A DNA stretch of 64,000 nt from Hetaerina americana (Eukaryota > Arthropoda > Insecta > Odonata > Calopterygidae), in contig JAKTNV010000178.1 of assembly GCA_022747635.1 (NCBI GenBank), positions 396,001 through 460,000 of the forward strand. Direction: 5' to 3'. Position 1 is the stretch's first letter. Each line of letters starts with the position of its first letter. The position numbers and the translations under genes were made by a program. The notes under the pieces were generated by a model. It was not told the origin of the DNA. It made no database searches and saw only the letters and a list, made by a program, of their open reading frames with translations. This document shows, in pieces, positions 1 through 11,939 of the stretch.

Positions 1-189
1 TACTCGTAATAGGAAGGGATCACATAGAGAACTCGACCGCAAACGCACACTTGGTGGCACAACGGATTAGTTGTGAGCGTAATATTGGAGGGAAGACCTC
101 TTGAGTAAGACCAAGGGACTACTACACAAGACATATTAAGAAGGACTTATAAAAGCTATCAGGGGGGTAAGGGGAATTGATACTGAACA

Positions 190-247
190 AAGAGAGGCCC
201 GGGCCCTTTGGCCAGTAGTTCAACGCTCTACCTCTGGACTACCGCGG
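190..247 (-). mobile_element. SINE-A tRNA-like head fragment
   Basis: Read on the minus strand, this matches the tRNA-derived head of the SINE-A copies elsewhere in the window, with GTAGAGCGTTG near the A-box position followed by a GGCCCGGGCC stretch. Only the head is present. It lies just left of the mariner insertion at 277. Confidence 0.5.
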
Positions 248-375
248 TTTTTGTGTGTATAGATGTACGGTATATACGAGGGTCATCCGGAAAGTAGTAC
301 CCGTTCGTGAAATAAAGACACAAAAGTAAATATTAACAAACATAAAAAATTTTATTTGAAAGAGGATACTTTAAA

Positions 376-588
376 CTACTTCTCAACATAATCTCCAAGC
401 AAATTAAGGCATTTGTCATAACGTGTGACAAGTTTCTGTATTCCTGCTGCATAGTCCTTCGCCGCCAGCTCATTGAGATACGCGAGGGACCCATCTTGCA
501 CAAATTTTTGCATAATGCAGATGGTGTTTAACAATTTCATGAACAATTGTTCGAGAAACATTGGGAAAATGCTCACAGATGTCATCAA
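376..588 (-). pseudogene. Mariner transposase C-terminal tail, out of frame
   Basis: The last part of this frame (GIQKLVTRYDKCLNLLGDYV) resembles the C-terminal tail of mariner transposases and ends at a natural stop. It lies in a different frame from the N-terminal part because of the internal deletion near 490-500. The first residues overlap the N-terminal frame and are spurious. The pair of fragments shows that this element derives from a longer autonomous mariner. Confidence 0.7.
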
Positions 589-877
589 TTGTGACGCGCC
601 GATCGTTCCTCACGAATTCGTCAACTGAGCTCACCAGTTGGTCTGTAATGACAGACGGTCTCTCCGAACGCTCATCGTCGTGTGTGTTCCCCCTCCCCAT
701 GTTGAAGTTGCGACACCATCGCCGAACAGACGACTCGTCCATTACATTGTCTCCATACACCTCCTTTAATTGGCGATGAATATCACATGGGCGAACGTTT
801 CTTGCATTGAGGAATTTAATCACTGCCCTCACTTCACAACTGGCGGCGTTCTCAATTTTTTTAAACATTGTAAACAA
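470..877 (-). pseudogene. Mariner transposase N-terminal DNA-binding region
   Basis: This 135-residue reading frame starts MFTMFKKIENAASCEVRAVI and resembles the paired helix-turn-helix region of mariner transposases. The first HTH lies near residues 12-55 (REL-type helix with SSVRRWCRNF) and the second near residues 80-125 (VTIDDICEHFPNVSRTIVHE). It ends just after the family's RWVPR linker motif, exactly where the internal deletion removed the catalytic domain; the last residues (VSQ) are out-of-frame read-through. It might still bind the element's terminal repeats, but it cannot catalyse transposition. The start codon is the first ATG in a clean frame. An identical protein is encoded at 45277-45684. 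Confidence 0.8.
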
Positions 878-1034
878 TCACAGAAACAACACAGGCAATG
901 CTAGCGTCACGCAACTTGGCTCAGAGAAGGCAGACAAGCCACTGAAGCTATCTGACCTCGTCCAGCGGCTACTCGCGTCGTCAGCACTTCATGCGGCACG
1001 AACGGGTACTACTTTCCGGATGACCCTCTTATAT

Positions 1035-1115
1035 GAGAGCGTTGGACTACTGACTGGAGTGCCCGGGTCCGATTCCCCCGCAAGCCCTCAGGTCCACCCA
1101 ATCATCTACTCACCT
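1035..1115 (+). mobile_element. SINE tRNA-like head fragment
   Basis: GAGCGTTGGACTACTGACTG followed by GGGTCCGATTCCC matches the head and B-box of the SINE-A type, in plus orientation. It directly abuts the mariner right end. It is not simply the other half of the fragment at 190-247, which is in the opposite orientation. Confidence 0.5.
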
Positions 1116-2635
1116 ACGATTAAAGGATATTAATAAATTTGTGTTGAAATAACAGGTGGAAACAGAAATACTACAAAATTTTGCACTTCCCAACTAGCCC
1201 AAAATTATATTTCGAGAACGTTTCAGAAAACAAAAAGAACCTCTGTGAGTATTTTTTTTTAACTCTATACTCTCATCACTTCTGGGTAAGAATTGCCGAT
1301 GGATGGGAGTTACATTATTTTTAATCGCTAGCCTTTAATGCAATGAACTAAGGTTCGCTGGAGTGACTCGCGGAGTCACAATCAAACATCCTACGCTCAT
1401 CGCTTCACTTCGACGCGTTCAAGTTCTCATCAGAAATCCCCAATCGCACATATCATGCGGGACTTTAAAAAACTCGTCGCACTTTCCCATTTTTTCCCAA
1501 AATTATCGTTTAAGTGTAATAACAATAACAGGATCTGTTCACGATTGTGCATGACGCGAATAAGCACCCGAAAAATTGTTCTTGTGGACCACTGCCGGAC
1601 TGCACAACGACGGATTATGCACGAAACCCTCGCCTGCATCGGTACACCCGAGATCTAAGGGGAAGAGAGAGAGACAGAGAGATTTGGCAACGACGGCGCT
1701 CGACATTGAAGGGCGCGAAATCGTCGGAGGAGAGTGGGGAGTAAGAGGCGGATGCTGGGACAAAACAAAAACGCAACGCAAACGCAAAAGAAAAGTTTCG
1801 CTCGGGTAAAAGTTTTTGAGGAGTTTACTTTGGAGGAGAAAAAAAGGGGTGGGGGTGGAAACAGGGAGTTTGAAATAAGAAGAGGAGGAGAAAAATGGAG
1901 GGTTGTTTTAAAATAATAAAAAAATGAGAATTTTTTTAAAAAAGTCGTTCAATACGAACAGCGGCGTCTCTCCACCGTAGGCGTGAGAGGAGAGAGAGAT
2001 GGCGGGACTGCCCCCCCCTCCTCAGGTCCGCAGAAACGGGATCGCGGAGAATTGGGTCGGAATGGGAGGGTACGGGAGCGCCGTTTTCGAAAACGCGCGC
2101 GTGAGGTTAAGGAGATCGCGGCGAAGGAGAAGAAGAGGCCACGGGGACGGATCGCCTTAGGAGGAAGAGAGCGGCCTTTAATACAAAAACCAGCCCCACC
2201 CTTCCTCCCCCCGCCCCTTCTAAGCGACTCCCCGACCGACTCCGCCCCGGGCCGGCGGCAAGGGGAAGGGCGATTGGGGGCCGCCGCGAGGACGTTTCGA
2301 ACCGGCGGAGACGAAGTAAATAATAAATGCACAACCTACTCGCGTTCCCCGTTATCTCGTGAAATTTCGTGGTACGCCTCGAAAATCGTCGGTGGGCACC
2401 GCGATCGCATATGCATGTACGTACACACAAGGCGCATAGTGCAAGAATGAAGGGTCGACTCTTATACGTATTGTCGTTTCTGTATCGATCCGAGTAACAG
2501 AATCGCGTCCATGATCTCCAAGGCTATCGATAGCATAGTTAAGGCTCCCCTGTCCTCACAGTTACTTACTATAGGTACCTCGAAGATTAAAATATAAAAT
2601 ATTTGCAATAAATAAGCAAGCGAATTATTTTAAAG
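1116..2635. other. Unassigned; CpG-rich block at about 1960-2330
   Basis: No gene or known repeat was recognised. A GA-rich run lies at 1660-1690. The 1960-2330 stretch is strikingly rich in GC and CpG compared with its AT-rich surroundings and contains AAACGCGCGCGTGAGG. It could be a CpG-rich promoter or first exon, but no splice structure or recognisable protein was seen. Confidence 0.3.
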
Positions 2636-2880
2636 GTCGTGATAGCCCATTGTGTAAAGAGATGGGCTACTAACCTGAGGGCCCGGGTTCGACTTTCAGA
2701 TGACGCCTCCTGACACCCTCAGCTTTGCTCAAATCGTGTGATTTTGCGGGTTTCAAGTGTTCCTGGGAAACCAAAGGTGGAAAAACTACCACCTCCAGTA
2801 CTCTGATGAGTGAATTTAATATGTTATTGGGATTAATACTAGGTGAGCTCTACCCTCACCTATCAAGCCTACGTTAATAA
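2636..2880 (+). mobile_element. SINE-A, full-length, diverged
   Basis: The copy has a tRNA-like head (GATAGCCCATTGTGTAAAGA), a B-box (GGGTTCGACTT), a body with TTCCTGGGAAACC, and the SINE-A 3' end (CTCACCTATCAAGCCTACG). The order of segments matches the better-preserved copy at 44687. Confidence 0.75.
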
Positions 2881-3075
2881 CAATGATGTGGTGGTGGACA
2901 CTTAAGTATTTTCCCCGGATATTTCCAGATTTTCCAGGCGTGTTGTCACCCTTAGAAGTTTCATTGGGAGAATGTAAACTTTTAGCTAAAGGTATGAGGC
3001 AACTTTGGGCTAATATGCGTGCAAATGAGAAGAAACTTGTATCTCATAGCAGCCAAACAGTATCGTATCAATCAT

Positions 3076-3168
3076 GAATCCTACCCTGATGTTTGAATTT
3101 CACGCTTAGTGCTGGGTGAACTCAACCTACTAGTCTGACCTTAGGGTGGATTACTGTGTTTATGGTTA
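3076..3168 (+). mobile_element. SINE-A 3' end fragment
   Basis: CCTACCCTGATGTTTGAATT followed by CTGGGTGAACTCAACCTACT and a GTGTTTATGG tail is the last third of SINE-A. The head and middle are absent. Confidence 0.65.
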
Positions 3169-3199
3169 TATTATTTATAAACTATATAAATATATAAAT

Positions 3200-3336
3200 T
3201 TATTTCCCTGTACCAGGCTATGGTTTCTCAGGAAGACCTGGAACCCGAAAAATCACGCAGCTTGAGTATAGCTAAGGGTTCCCAGAGACAACCCTGGGAA
3301 TCGAACCCTGGCCCTATGGCCTCAATTATAATGGAT
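3200..3336 (-). mobile_element. SINE-A 5' half
   Basis: The minus strand carries the B-box (GGGTTCGATTCCC) and the GGTTCCAGGTCTTCCTGAGA body, ending near the CAGGGAAA segment. It lies 30 bp from an oppositely oriented SINE-A 3' fragment, so the two are separate insertions or one rearranged copy. Confidence 0.7.
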
Positions 3337-3339
3337 TAT

Positions 3340-4240
3340 TGCAAGCAATCTACCGGATACGATAGGTTTTTGAAGGACAAAACTACCGAATAAGTATCGC
3401 TTTATATATTCAATTATATTGCACAGCGCCATTTAAGGTTTCAAAAGGTTTTTAACGTATTTTTTCTGAAAATGTACCGACGCATGTGTCATGTAGGAAA
3501 GTAATGAACAACATTTTTCGAATGAGTATCTTCAAAAGTGCCGACAACCAACGGTGATAGTTATCCACCGATTATGTACACATTTAGAGCGGAAAGTACA
3601 GAGAGTTTTATCACACGTATCGTAAGAGAATTCTCGCGATGCATCAAATGCGCTATCCGACAGACCGATAGCTTTCTAAATGCCATGAGCATTTCAATTC
3701 GAAGATTGGCCGATCTCAGCTCCCAATCCTTCCCTTTCTAATGCCAACTCCCTTCGAAGCACTAACAGCTGTACTTCCGTCCGACACACCTCTTTACAAA
3801 CGCCCGTGAATTTTTCTCATAATTTCTCCCGCAGGACATCACTTTCTTTCTTTACTCCAGAAGCATCTATTAATTTTTGAAATTCTTCCTATTATAATTT
3901 CATTTATTTAAATAATGCCGTTATGAATTTTAATGCTAACTATCCGTTTCTCAGTTAATCTACGTAACTTATTCAGTGAATTCTCTCCAATGATGCTAAT
4001 GCTATAATTTACTAAATCAAAAAATTAAAATAGAAATAATCCAGTGCATGAAAAATAAGAGAAGAAACAAAATGAGTACTGATATACGCATATAAATGAA
4101 GAGAATAATCAATTATAGTAAAATTACTGATTTATAATACAGAAGCAAGAAATATTAAAGAAAAAAATGCAGAAATTTTTTTACTAACATACGATCAAAT
4201 GATCGATCAGGGTACGCTATCTATTTTAACAGTAAGTCTT
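3340..4240. other. Unassigned AT-rich sequence
   Basis: No gene, structured RNA or repeat was recognised. Short open frames here have no family features. Confidence 0.3.
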
Positions 4241-4279
4241 GGACAGTCCCCAAGGACTACCTATTCCTAAGTATCGTGG

Positions 4280-4510
4280 GAATTTCCTTTCATTCCTTCG
4301 CAACCTATGCCTGGTGTCATGCTCTCTAAAAACCCTACTCTAATGCTTCCCCTACCCCCTCCTTAACCAAACTTCCCCGTCCACGCATCACGGCCTTCGA
4401 CATATCACTACTTTTGAATTTTCCGCCATTTCTTTCCTTTCTCTGCCTTATTCGCAAATCTCCCAAAAACTTCCTCTCTTCGTCCACCACATTTTAAAAT
4501 ATTGACGTGT
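4280..4510 (-). mobile_element. LINE-alpha remnant, minus strand
   Basis: On the minus strand, GGTGGACGAAGAGAGGAAG and the following sequence align by eye with the C-terminal coding end of LINE-alpha (the GLLGEIRRRQEKWMKG region). The copy is heavily mutated and 5'-truncated. Its edges are approximate. Confidence 0.45.
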
Positions 4511-4634
4511 GTCTTCCTCTCTGTGCAGCTTATTTTCTCCATCCTCCAATCTGGGCTCATCCTCTAACCTACGTGACCAGGTCTCCCACTCATCAAGAAC
4601 TACAATCCATCTTAAGAACTTAAAAGACTTATGC

Positions 4635-4985
4635 AGGTTTTCAGATGATCAAGCAATAGTGAGTCAGACAGCCAATGGATTGCAGTGATTACTGAATGCT
4701 CTACGGGAAAATTGCAAGATGGAAGGTATTAAGATTTTCCCCAAGAAGATTTAAGTAATGAGATTCTCAAGAAGTAGGAAAACAAAGCTAAACATTATTG
4801 TAGAAGGGAATAAACTAGGGCAGGTGGAGAATTTCAATTATTTGAGCAATACTTTAAAAGTGAAAAGGACATTGTAATGGGGGAATTAGGGGAAAAATTA
4901 CGTTAGTGAAAAAGTTATTTACAGCAAGAAGAAAATTGCTGACCGGTATACTTTGAGTTAGGATTTGAAGAAAAGATTAGTGTCA
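4635..4985 (+). mobile_element. LINE-alpha reverse transcriptase remnant, plus strand
   Basis: The translated plus strand retains, with stops and shifts, the LINE-alpha path from the FADDQA motif (TTTTCAGATGATCAAGCAAT) through MRFSR and the EQVEQFTYL segment. It ends near the RRELLTG equivalent. It sits next to an oppositely oriented piece of the same family, so two insertions or an inversion are possible. Confidence 0.65.
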
Positions 4986-4989
4986 CACT

Positions 4990-7620
4990 ATGCAAAATAT
5001 TTCCAGGTGATGCCTTATTATTTGTGATCGCATTTTTGCCTAGCAAAATAGATACCTCTAAAAGGCAGACGCATCCTAAGCCTACTATAATATCCAAGTG
5101 GTGTCCAGGTGTGTGAAAGATTCCATTTCCTCTATCTTGCATCCTCTCAACGCAAAATGTGCCTAAAGCTTTACTCTTCCACTCGATAGGATTTTAGTAG
5201 TCTTTTTCTTTCCGGTTGAAAACTACAAACCGTAAAATTTCATCATTCCGTTCGAAAGATTTTCCTTTTCTCAGCATAGTAAATCCAACATAAAGGTGTG
5301 ATAGCACTTTCATTATAACCAATTTCTTATTGCTATTGCATTTTAATTTAAAAAAAGAAGACAGTCGCCGAAATTTCCATATCGCAAGAAACTCATGTCG
5401 AGGGAGTGAGTGTAAAATTATGGCCCGTAATCGATTTCTTTGCATATACATATAGGTATAAAAAGACGACTGGATACTTAGGTTGCCGCATGACTGAGCA
5501 GCTGCCGATGCTGGGCACTACTTTTACTCGTTTTAAATCGAGATAAAATTGTTGTACAGACTTCGTATCTGGACCAAAACACGACTTCACGCATGAATAT
5601 TCTCATTGCACCGACATTCTCTCACCTCTTACTCGACATTTTGAAAAAAATGGGGTCCAAAGATGATTTGAGCCGATATCAAGTGGAAGAGTGCTACAAT
5701 CAGTTATTCATTATGATTTGAGCCGTTTAATTTTATTTCATCGGCCATTTTTGCTTAATCGGTCTCCATGGAGTCTCGTCTCGGGATGTAATCCCGCGAA
5801 GCTAATAGAAATACTATCTTTATTTTTCTCCTTTCCCCGCTATTTTCAACAAAGAAGTCTAGCGGCATGAACTACGGGTAACAGGTCTCATGAATTTTAA
5901 GAATTGTTTTAACTCACAAAGGCCTTTGTAAAATGTAAGCATCTGAGGTATACCTAATACCTCAAGGGAAAGAGTGAAATCTTTAGAAATAGTCAGGAAA
6001 AAAATATGACAATATATATAATTTGTGAATTCTCAATGGATGTTGGCCAACTTCTAACGTATCCTAAGGTACGTTTACAATATTTTTAATCGCACGAAGG
6101 TTGAAATATCTCACAATTGAAAATTGATGGATATTCGCAAGTAGCATATTTATCTCCCAATGCCTTAATTCAGTTGTTTACCGCGCAGAATCGCTAACAA
6201 CACCACTGCCGTTCCCTATCGTTTCCTTGAGAATCCAATTCCATTTCCAGGTTTCCATTTCCCGTTGTCGGTGATGAAAACGTCTGGCAATCAAAATTAC
6301 CTCTACTAATACGATAAACTATTTCCTCTTCAGAATATTCTGACAGGACGACTACTACATGTTTTTTTTTGAAAAGCTTAAACACTGACGTATACCGAAA
6401 ACACAAAACAAAAAGCGTGTGCGCATGCGTTAAAATCGACAGTCTTACGGAGAGCTATATCCATCACTTTCTAAGAGGTGGCATACAGTATTGAATATCG
6501 CGATTTCAGTACTGATAAAATTAAATCAAGTAAGCATCGCGCAAATGGCCATAATGTTAATGATAATGCCCAAAAGAAAGTTCTTCCACAACACCGCCAA
6601 CTACTGTTTAAACATTTAGGGAAATAAGACATACACCGGAATGAAACTAGACGAAGACATGGGCAAAGTACTTAAGAGAAAGTTGTTCAAGAAAGGATGA
6701 AGATTGACCCTAACGCTATAAAACTCTTCGAGGGTAAAAGGCGGCGAAAGATGAAATCTGACGAAAATATTCACATCACTTTCGTAAACTTCCAACTTCA
6801 TCACCAGTTTGTTCTTACAAAATGCACGTATTAAATCTTTATCCTGTCTTTTATTTTCACATCAGATCCCATTATTGCGTGAGAAATTCATTAGGAAATT
6901 AGAAAAAAGCCAACTTATCAGAGGCGATCCAATGATCCAATTTCTCAAATAACACAAGACAGCTGGACCGACGTTCAAGGATTCGAATTTGGAAATCAGA
7001 AGTAAAAGGAGGATGAATTGCAGAATAATCAGGGCCGGTCGCCAAAAAAGTATTAAGTACAGATTGTCAAAATTCTGGGTCAAGTATTCCACAAGTGGTA
7101 CTACGTTAGACCGCCTGCAGGTCATTAGAATTAAGTTCAATCATTTATTTTTTGCAGAGAAATTAGGACAACACGGTCTTTTTAACCAACAATATTAACT
7201 ATCGTTATGGTAAACTTCAATAGGACGAATCTTGCCGCGAATGGATGCTCATCATTATGGCGGAGAATGCAAAAAATTCAATTATTTTGGGAGGTTAATG
7301 AGTGCGATTCGGAAGAAGCCGAGCTGTTTTGAAATGCTCTGTTCGACTTCACCCTTTCACATCCACGAAACGAACGTTCTCTTTTTACTAATTCGTTTGT
7401 GAAAGGCGCACTCCTGATTCACATTTTCATGACTCCTCATTCAAAAGAATGAGTTCCGCTGGAATTCATGGCGACGGTGGGAAATACGTGTACGGAAAAG
7501 GGGAATTAGTGATTACCAAATTCGATGGCTACTGCCAAACCCTTCCTACGTGCTTCTGAAACGCAAATTACGCCCCGGCGCGAGTAATTTGAGTGTTTTC
7601 GTGCACGATGGAGAAACACG
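4990..7620. other. Unassigned AT-rich sequence
   Basis: 2.6 kb with no recognisable gene or family repeat. Open frames are short and lack composition or motifs of known proteins. Confidence 0.3.
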
Positions 7621-7624
7621 CTCA

Positions 7625-8095
7625 AAATTTTAAATGGAAATAATATAAGCTTTCACAAGGAGGAGGGAGTTGATGACAGGACCGCTGAGCATGAAAGTTA
7701 AGGCGAAATATTTTAAACGGAACGTTGTTTTGTGCGGCGCGGAAACATGATCATTGAGGCAAGGTGGATCGGAAGGAAAGGAAAACACATGAAGCACCAA
7801 ATATGGTGGGGAAGGAGGCATGGCTGACATGGGAGAAATCCAAAGGAGGCAGGAAAGGTGGATGCAGAGCATTTTGATTGAGGATGGGATGAAGGGGACG
7901 TTAGGCAGGCGAGGAAGGGGAGGGCAAATGATAGGTGCATGTTTAGACGGAATGAAGAGAGGAAGGATGTACACATGTGGAACTGAAGTAGGGTTTAATG
8001 CGCTGTTTGACGTCTTATTCGACGAAGCTATGATAATGCAGCGACGCACAGTCCTGTGTACATCCAAAACCTACCTTAAACGGTAGACCTCCGGT
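7625..8095 (+). mobile_element. LINE-alpha 3' end, 5'-truncated
   Basis: The copy starts near the RRELMTG segment (GGAGGGAGTTGATGACAGGA), runs through the IRRRQE.WM equivalent (AAATCCAAAGGAGGCAGGAA), and ends with the family 3' signature CCAAAACCTACCTTAAACGG. Frameshifts and stops make it dead. Truncation at the 5' end is typical of LINE integration. Confidence 0.75.
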
Positions 8096-8099
8096 ACCA

Positions 8100-9540
8100 A
8101 AGAATTTTATCTACACTCTTAAACAGCAAAATTCACGAATGTAATGAGATTCCTGGCTCGTTGAAAGGGAACGACTATGCATACGATCGCAGAGCGGCAT
8201 CAACTTTCGGCTTACGCAAATCATGAGTCAATTTTTTTCATGTAATCGTTTCTGCATAGACGTATCCAACGAAAATATTTGCGAAAGCCAACTCATTGAA
8301 TAACGTCTTATATAATGGTTAAGGAATAGGGAAAACGATCGCGAGTCCCTCACCAAAAATATATACCCAGAGGGAGGGACAAAATTATTTTGCAAAAAAA
8401 AATGGACAGATATTTTAAAGACAGATAGAAATTTATTGCTCATTCACACAAAATGTGGCAAGAAAAATGTTCTTTCGAGTGTGTTTTCGCACCACGCCCG
8501 AAAAATCGAACGAATCGCTTTTTTTATAACAATCGGTTTTTCAGATTTTTTCGGTTTTCAGGTTACGGTAACCATGGCCACGGTAATGTTTTGTTTTTTA
8601 TCATTTACACCTGAAATAATCTCCGTTCAAAAAGAATGTGGTGGAAAGGTGAAGTTTCACAATGGATAGTTTAAAAGCTAGATTAACTGAGGATTATCCT
8701 TTGGATGTTTAGTGTTTAAATATATTGCTTCAAATCAAAATATATCATTCAAATTTTTTCATCCATTTTTACAGACCTTACACTAGTAATAATAAAAAAA
8801 TTATTTCGTTACTCTAGGATTTAGGGATTTTCTTCAATCATTCATGCGTTTATTCCTAATATTTACAGGCAGGGGCGTCATCTACCGGTCAACGGCCGCG
8901 TTTTTTAGGAGTGCTTCATTCAATAAGTCACACTCAAAAGCCGCGGCGGATGCATGGCGTTCGTCCACTCGGCTTCCTTTGCCACAAATACGGACGTCTT
9001 CACGAGCAATTAACTCATCCGTCGGCGGGAGGGATGCTTCGCCCTTCCTTTCTCGGGAACCGCACATATCCTCCCCTCCACCTCAACCCACACCCTCCTC
9101 CCTCCATACAACCCTTTCATCTCGTCCCCAGAGACCGCACAAAACGCCTTTGTGTTCCGCATCATGACAGCCGACCGTGGAGTGCAAGAGACACGGAGTC
9201 CCGGCGCTAACAAGTCACGCAAAGGAGATCTGAATAGCTCCCTCCATGTTGGGGAGGGGCGACTATATTAAAAATATTTGCCAGCACCATAGGATTGACC
9301 TCAGACGGAGAAGTATAGGGGACATTACGGACCTCGGGTGCCAGCGCCAAAGTTCGCCCTCGTTAATTAATGGTTAACGAGATGTCCACTTCAGAGCTAT
9401 GAATGGTGAGATTTTCCACGGGGAAGACAAGGGGATCTAAATTAACTACGAAACAACATATATTATGGTCGCACTACAGTAAAAATAATAACAATAATTT
9501 AAAGAGAGGAGTTAATAAATAAGTTCTTGGATTTAGCAAG
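8100..9540. other. Unassigned; CpG-rich patch at about 8870-9230
   Basis: No gene or known repeat was recognised. The 8870-9230 part is CpG- and C-rich relative to its flanks, and could be a regulatory island or an unrecognised exon. No support for a protein was found. Confidence 0.25.
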
Positions 9541-9559
9541 CGATTGTGACGTAACAGCC

Positions 9560-9690
9560 GCGATAATTGCCCCATTCTTGCCATTCGGTCTTTCAACTTC
9601 GGTCCAAGGGTCTCTAGTATCTAGAACATCTTCCATTCGACGGTGTCGAAGGCCATCTCTAAGGCTTTCACACTTTTAAAGCATTTAAAA
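9560..9690 (-). mobile_element. Weak LINE reverse transcriptase remnant
   Basis: A minus-strand frame reads like KALEMAFDTVEWKMF then a stop then ILETLG, which resembles the KAFD.V.W...F..L..G block after RT motif A of non-LTR retrotransposons. Only this short block matches, so the call is tentative. Confidence 0.35.
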
Positions 9691-9699
9691 AATGACCCA

Positions 9700-11690
9700 A
9701 TGAAGGTTCAGGACAAACGTAAAAACTTATAATAACAGGATTAAAGGGACGATCAGAGGCGTTCATAATCAGTATTCTAATCTGAATATTGTGTAGATTC
9801 CATTGCTTTCAAATGCATCTTTTCTAATGTTAACATCCTTTTATCCAGCAATGATCTAGTCTACCCTTGTCTTCTTTGTGCGGCCTATCCTTCCATTATG
9901 TTCAGGACGTACCCATTCTGCTTCAAGCCGTGCCCAAGATTGATTCTTTTTCTATCTAGCAACAATAAAACATATCTCCCCTACAGAGAGTTCATCCTAT
10001 CTTTTTATCCACGGCTGGGGTCCTATTACCCCCTGGCGTTACCTTTCGGAGGCACTCGCGATATAACTGAGTAGTAACTTAAAATGTCATTGGTCAAGAG
10101 AGGAGCTAGTCACCTCAAAGCTTTAAAAGTACGCCAACATTTCCTAGCACCATGCTCATTGTTAGGTCAGATCGTAACAATGATACTCACGGTTCGAAAA
10201 GAGGCCCACAGTTGGCAGCACGATGCCATAACGTAGCAGTACGTCACAACAAGAGTGTAAAATTTAGCGACTTTGTTTTTAACAATCACCGAAGAGAAGA
10301 AAAAGAGTTATCTCATTTATGTATTGAATAGTTAAAAGGTTAGACCTGTCTTAATCCATCGATTACTGAAATTTCAAAATGAGCTTCATGGTTTTCCTGA
10401 AAGTTTCCATGCACTTCCTAAAAGCTGTGATACCTCCATTAAACACCATGGAGACTAGATATGAAAATTATGTAGGTCCTTTTACGTTTAATGAATTACG
10501 GTATAAAAATATTTACGTCAAAGGGTTTTCATTTGGTATTCCCTCCTAAATGGAGAGATCAAGAACAGAAAAGGATGGAGAGTTCAATTTCATGGCAGCG
10601 TCCTGCCGATTAACAACCACTGGAAGCGGGCGGATCATATTTACTAAGCGTATGATTTAAATAAAGCCTTAAGAAAGTTATCGAGCAGTGGCAATGATGT
10701 ACTTTGGACATCATCGATAAAATATCGATTTTTCAAAGTGAAAATAAGCTGTTTCTGGTGGCTGTGGCGTCAAAATGTCGCGAATACGAATGGTCTCCAT
10801 GAATAAGATTCCTTATGCGCCTTGAGTATTTCTCCCAAGAAAGCTGCTTGCGCCATCTCAATTTTTTGCGGTCGAAATGAACGGCCGACGAATTTTTTAT
10901 AATTTCCATGAAAAATCGAGGCCGTAAAAACAGGTCATTTGGTATTTATTCTGCTTCCAAACTTTAAGATAAACAACAACAAGTTAATTTTCGAAGCTGA
11001 AAAACGACAAAAGGCGTGGTAATTTACAGCTCCCGGGATAAAACGATGCTAGCAAGAATTTTTAAAATAAAAAAAAAACTAGCAGCATTGCTTCATCAGG
11101 GTTGTCGCCTACTTTTTTTCGTTATTCCCTGATTTTTATAAGTTTTTTAGATTAAAAAAATAAGCATGTTTTTCCATGGATTTCGTAAAAATTAACTTGA
11201 TAAAACCTATTATCATCTGAAAAAAACTACTTGTGCATGCTATATAATTTCGCAGCATACTTCATGAAAATCAAACGCTTAATTCATAAGCTAAAGAAAG
11301 TTTTGCTAGCAAATTTTATGCATCAAAATAAATTTTTTTGTCATTTAACCTCGAGGAAATTTTTCATATCATACAGTCGTGCTTCGAGTTGAGACGTGAA
11401 ATTGAAATTTGGCACGTATCAGTAGTTCTTTAGAGAAAACCAACCCAAAAATAACGAAATGTGCATTTTTTATAATATGGCGTTGTTTTTATATCCTTCA
11501 CAGGTCACATTTAAGATACACTAGAAAATCTTTGAACAGTAATTAAAAGCATGCCAAAAGCTTTTTTTTTGGATGCATTATTATTCTAATGTCCCAATTA
11601 CTTTATCATGGTCAACAAGATACAAATCTTCCAAGACAGGAGAACTTAGCTAGGTGAACTTAGCTTAATGAACTTAGCGCTTAACGACGC
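9700..11690. other. Unassigned AT-rich sequence
   Basis: Nothing recognisable was seen in these 2 kb. No long open frame, structured repeat or family signature is present. Confidence 0.3.
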
Positions 11691-11694
11691 CTTT

Positions 11695-11935
11695 CTCCTA
11701 TTTTTCTATTCTACATGGTACAATGCAAGCCACGCAAAGGGTGTGTGGCAGGCGGGGATTACACACCAGGCACGCAACGCTAAAATAAAAAATGTTTCGT
11801 AATTTTTTAGTCCCAAATATACTCCTGAACCTAGTAACCTTTACTTTGCTTCTTAATGCCATACCTATCGTACCTGATTTTCTAATTCGCTCAACAATTA
11901 CTGTATGACGTGCTTGGTTTTTGGGGTTCAAGGAT
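11695..11935 (-). mobile_element. LINE-beta-like 3' end fragment
   Basis: The plus-strand sequence CTACATGGTACAATGCAAGC followed by AGGGTGTGTGGCAGG is the reverse of a LINE-beta-type 3' terminus. The part shared with 61365-61440 (ACACACCAGG..GCAA and an AATAAAAAAT-like run) indicates a specific subfamily present at two places in this window. Confidence 0.5.
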
Positions 11936-11939
11936 TGGA

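Larger units (their letters stand above)
277..1029 (-). mobile_element. Non-autonomous mariner element, copy 1 (753 bp)
   Basis: The element is bounded by inverted repeats of about 32 bp: CGAGGGTCATCCGGAAAGTA at the left end, and its reverse complement at the right end. TA dinucleotides flank both ends, as expected for Tc1/mariner insertion. On the minus strand it keeps the N-terminal DNA-binding part of a mariner transposase and a short C-terminal tail, but the whole catalytic DDE core is missing. Full mariners are about 1.3 kb, so roughly 0.5 kb has been lost. A second 753-bp copy at 45084-45836 differs at one internal base (T at 719 here, C there) and at the last base. Confidence 0.9.

Noticed and set aside
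7630..8067. 145-codon minus-strand frame
   Set aside because: Antisense of a decayed LINE-alpha 3' end.
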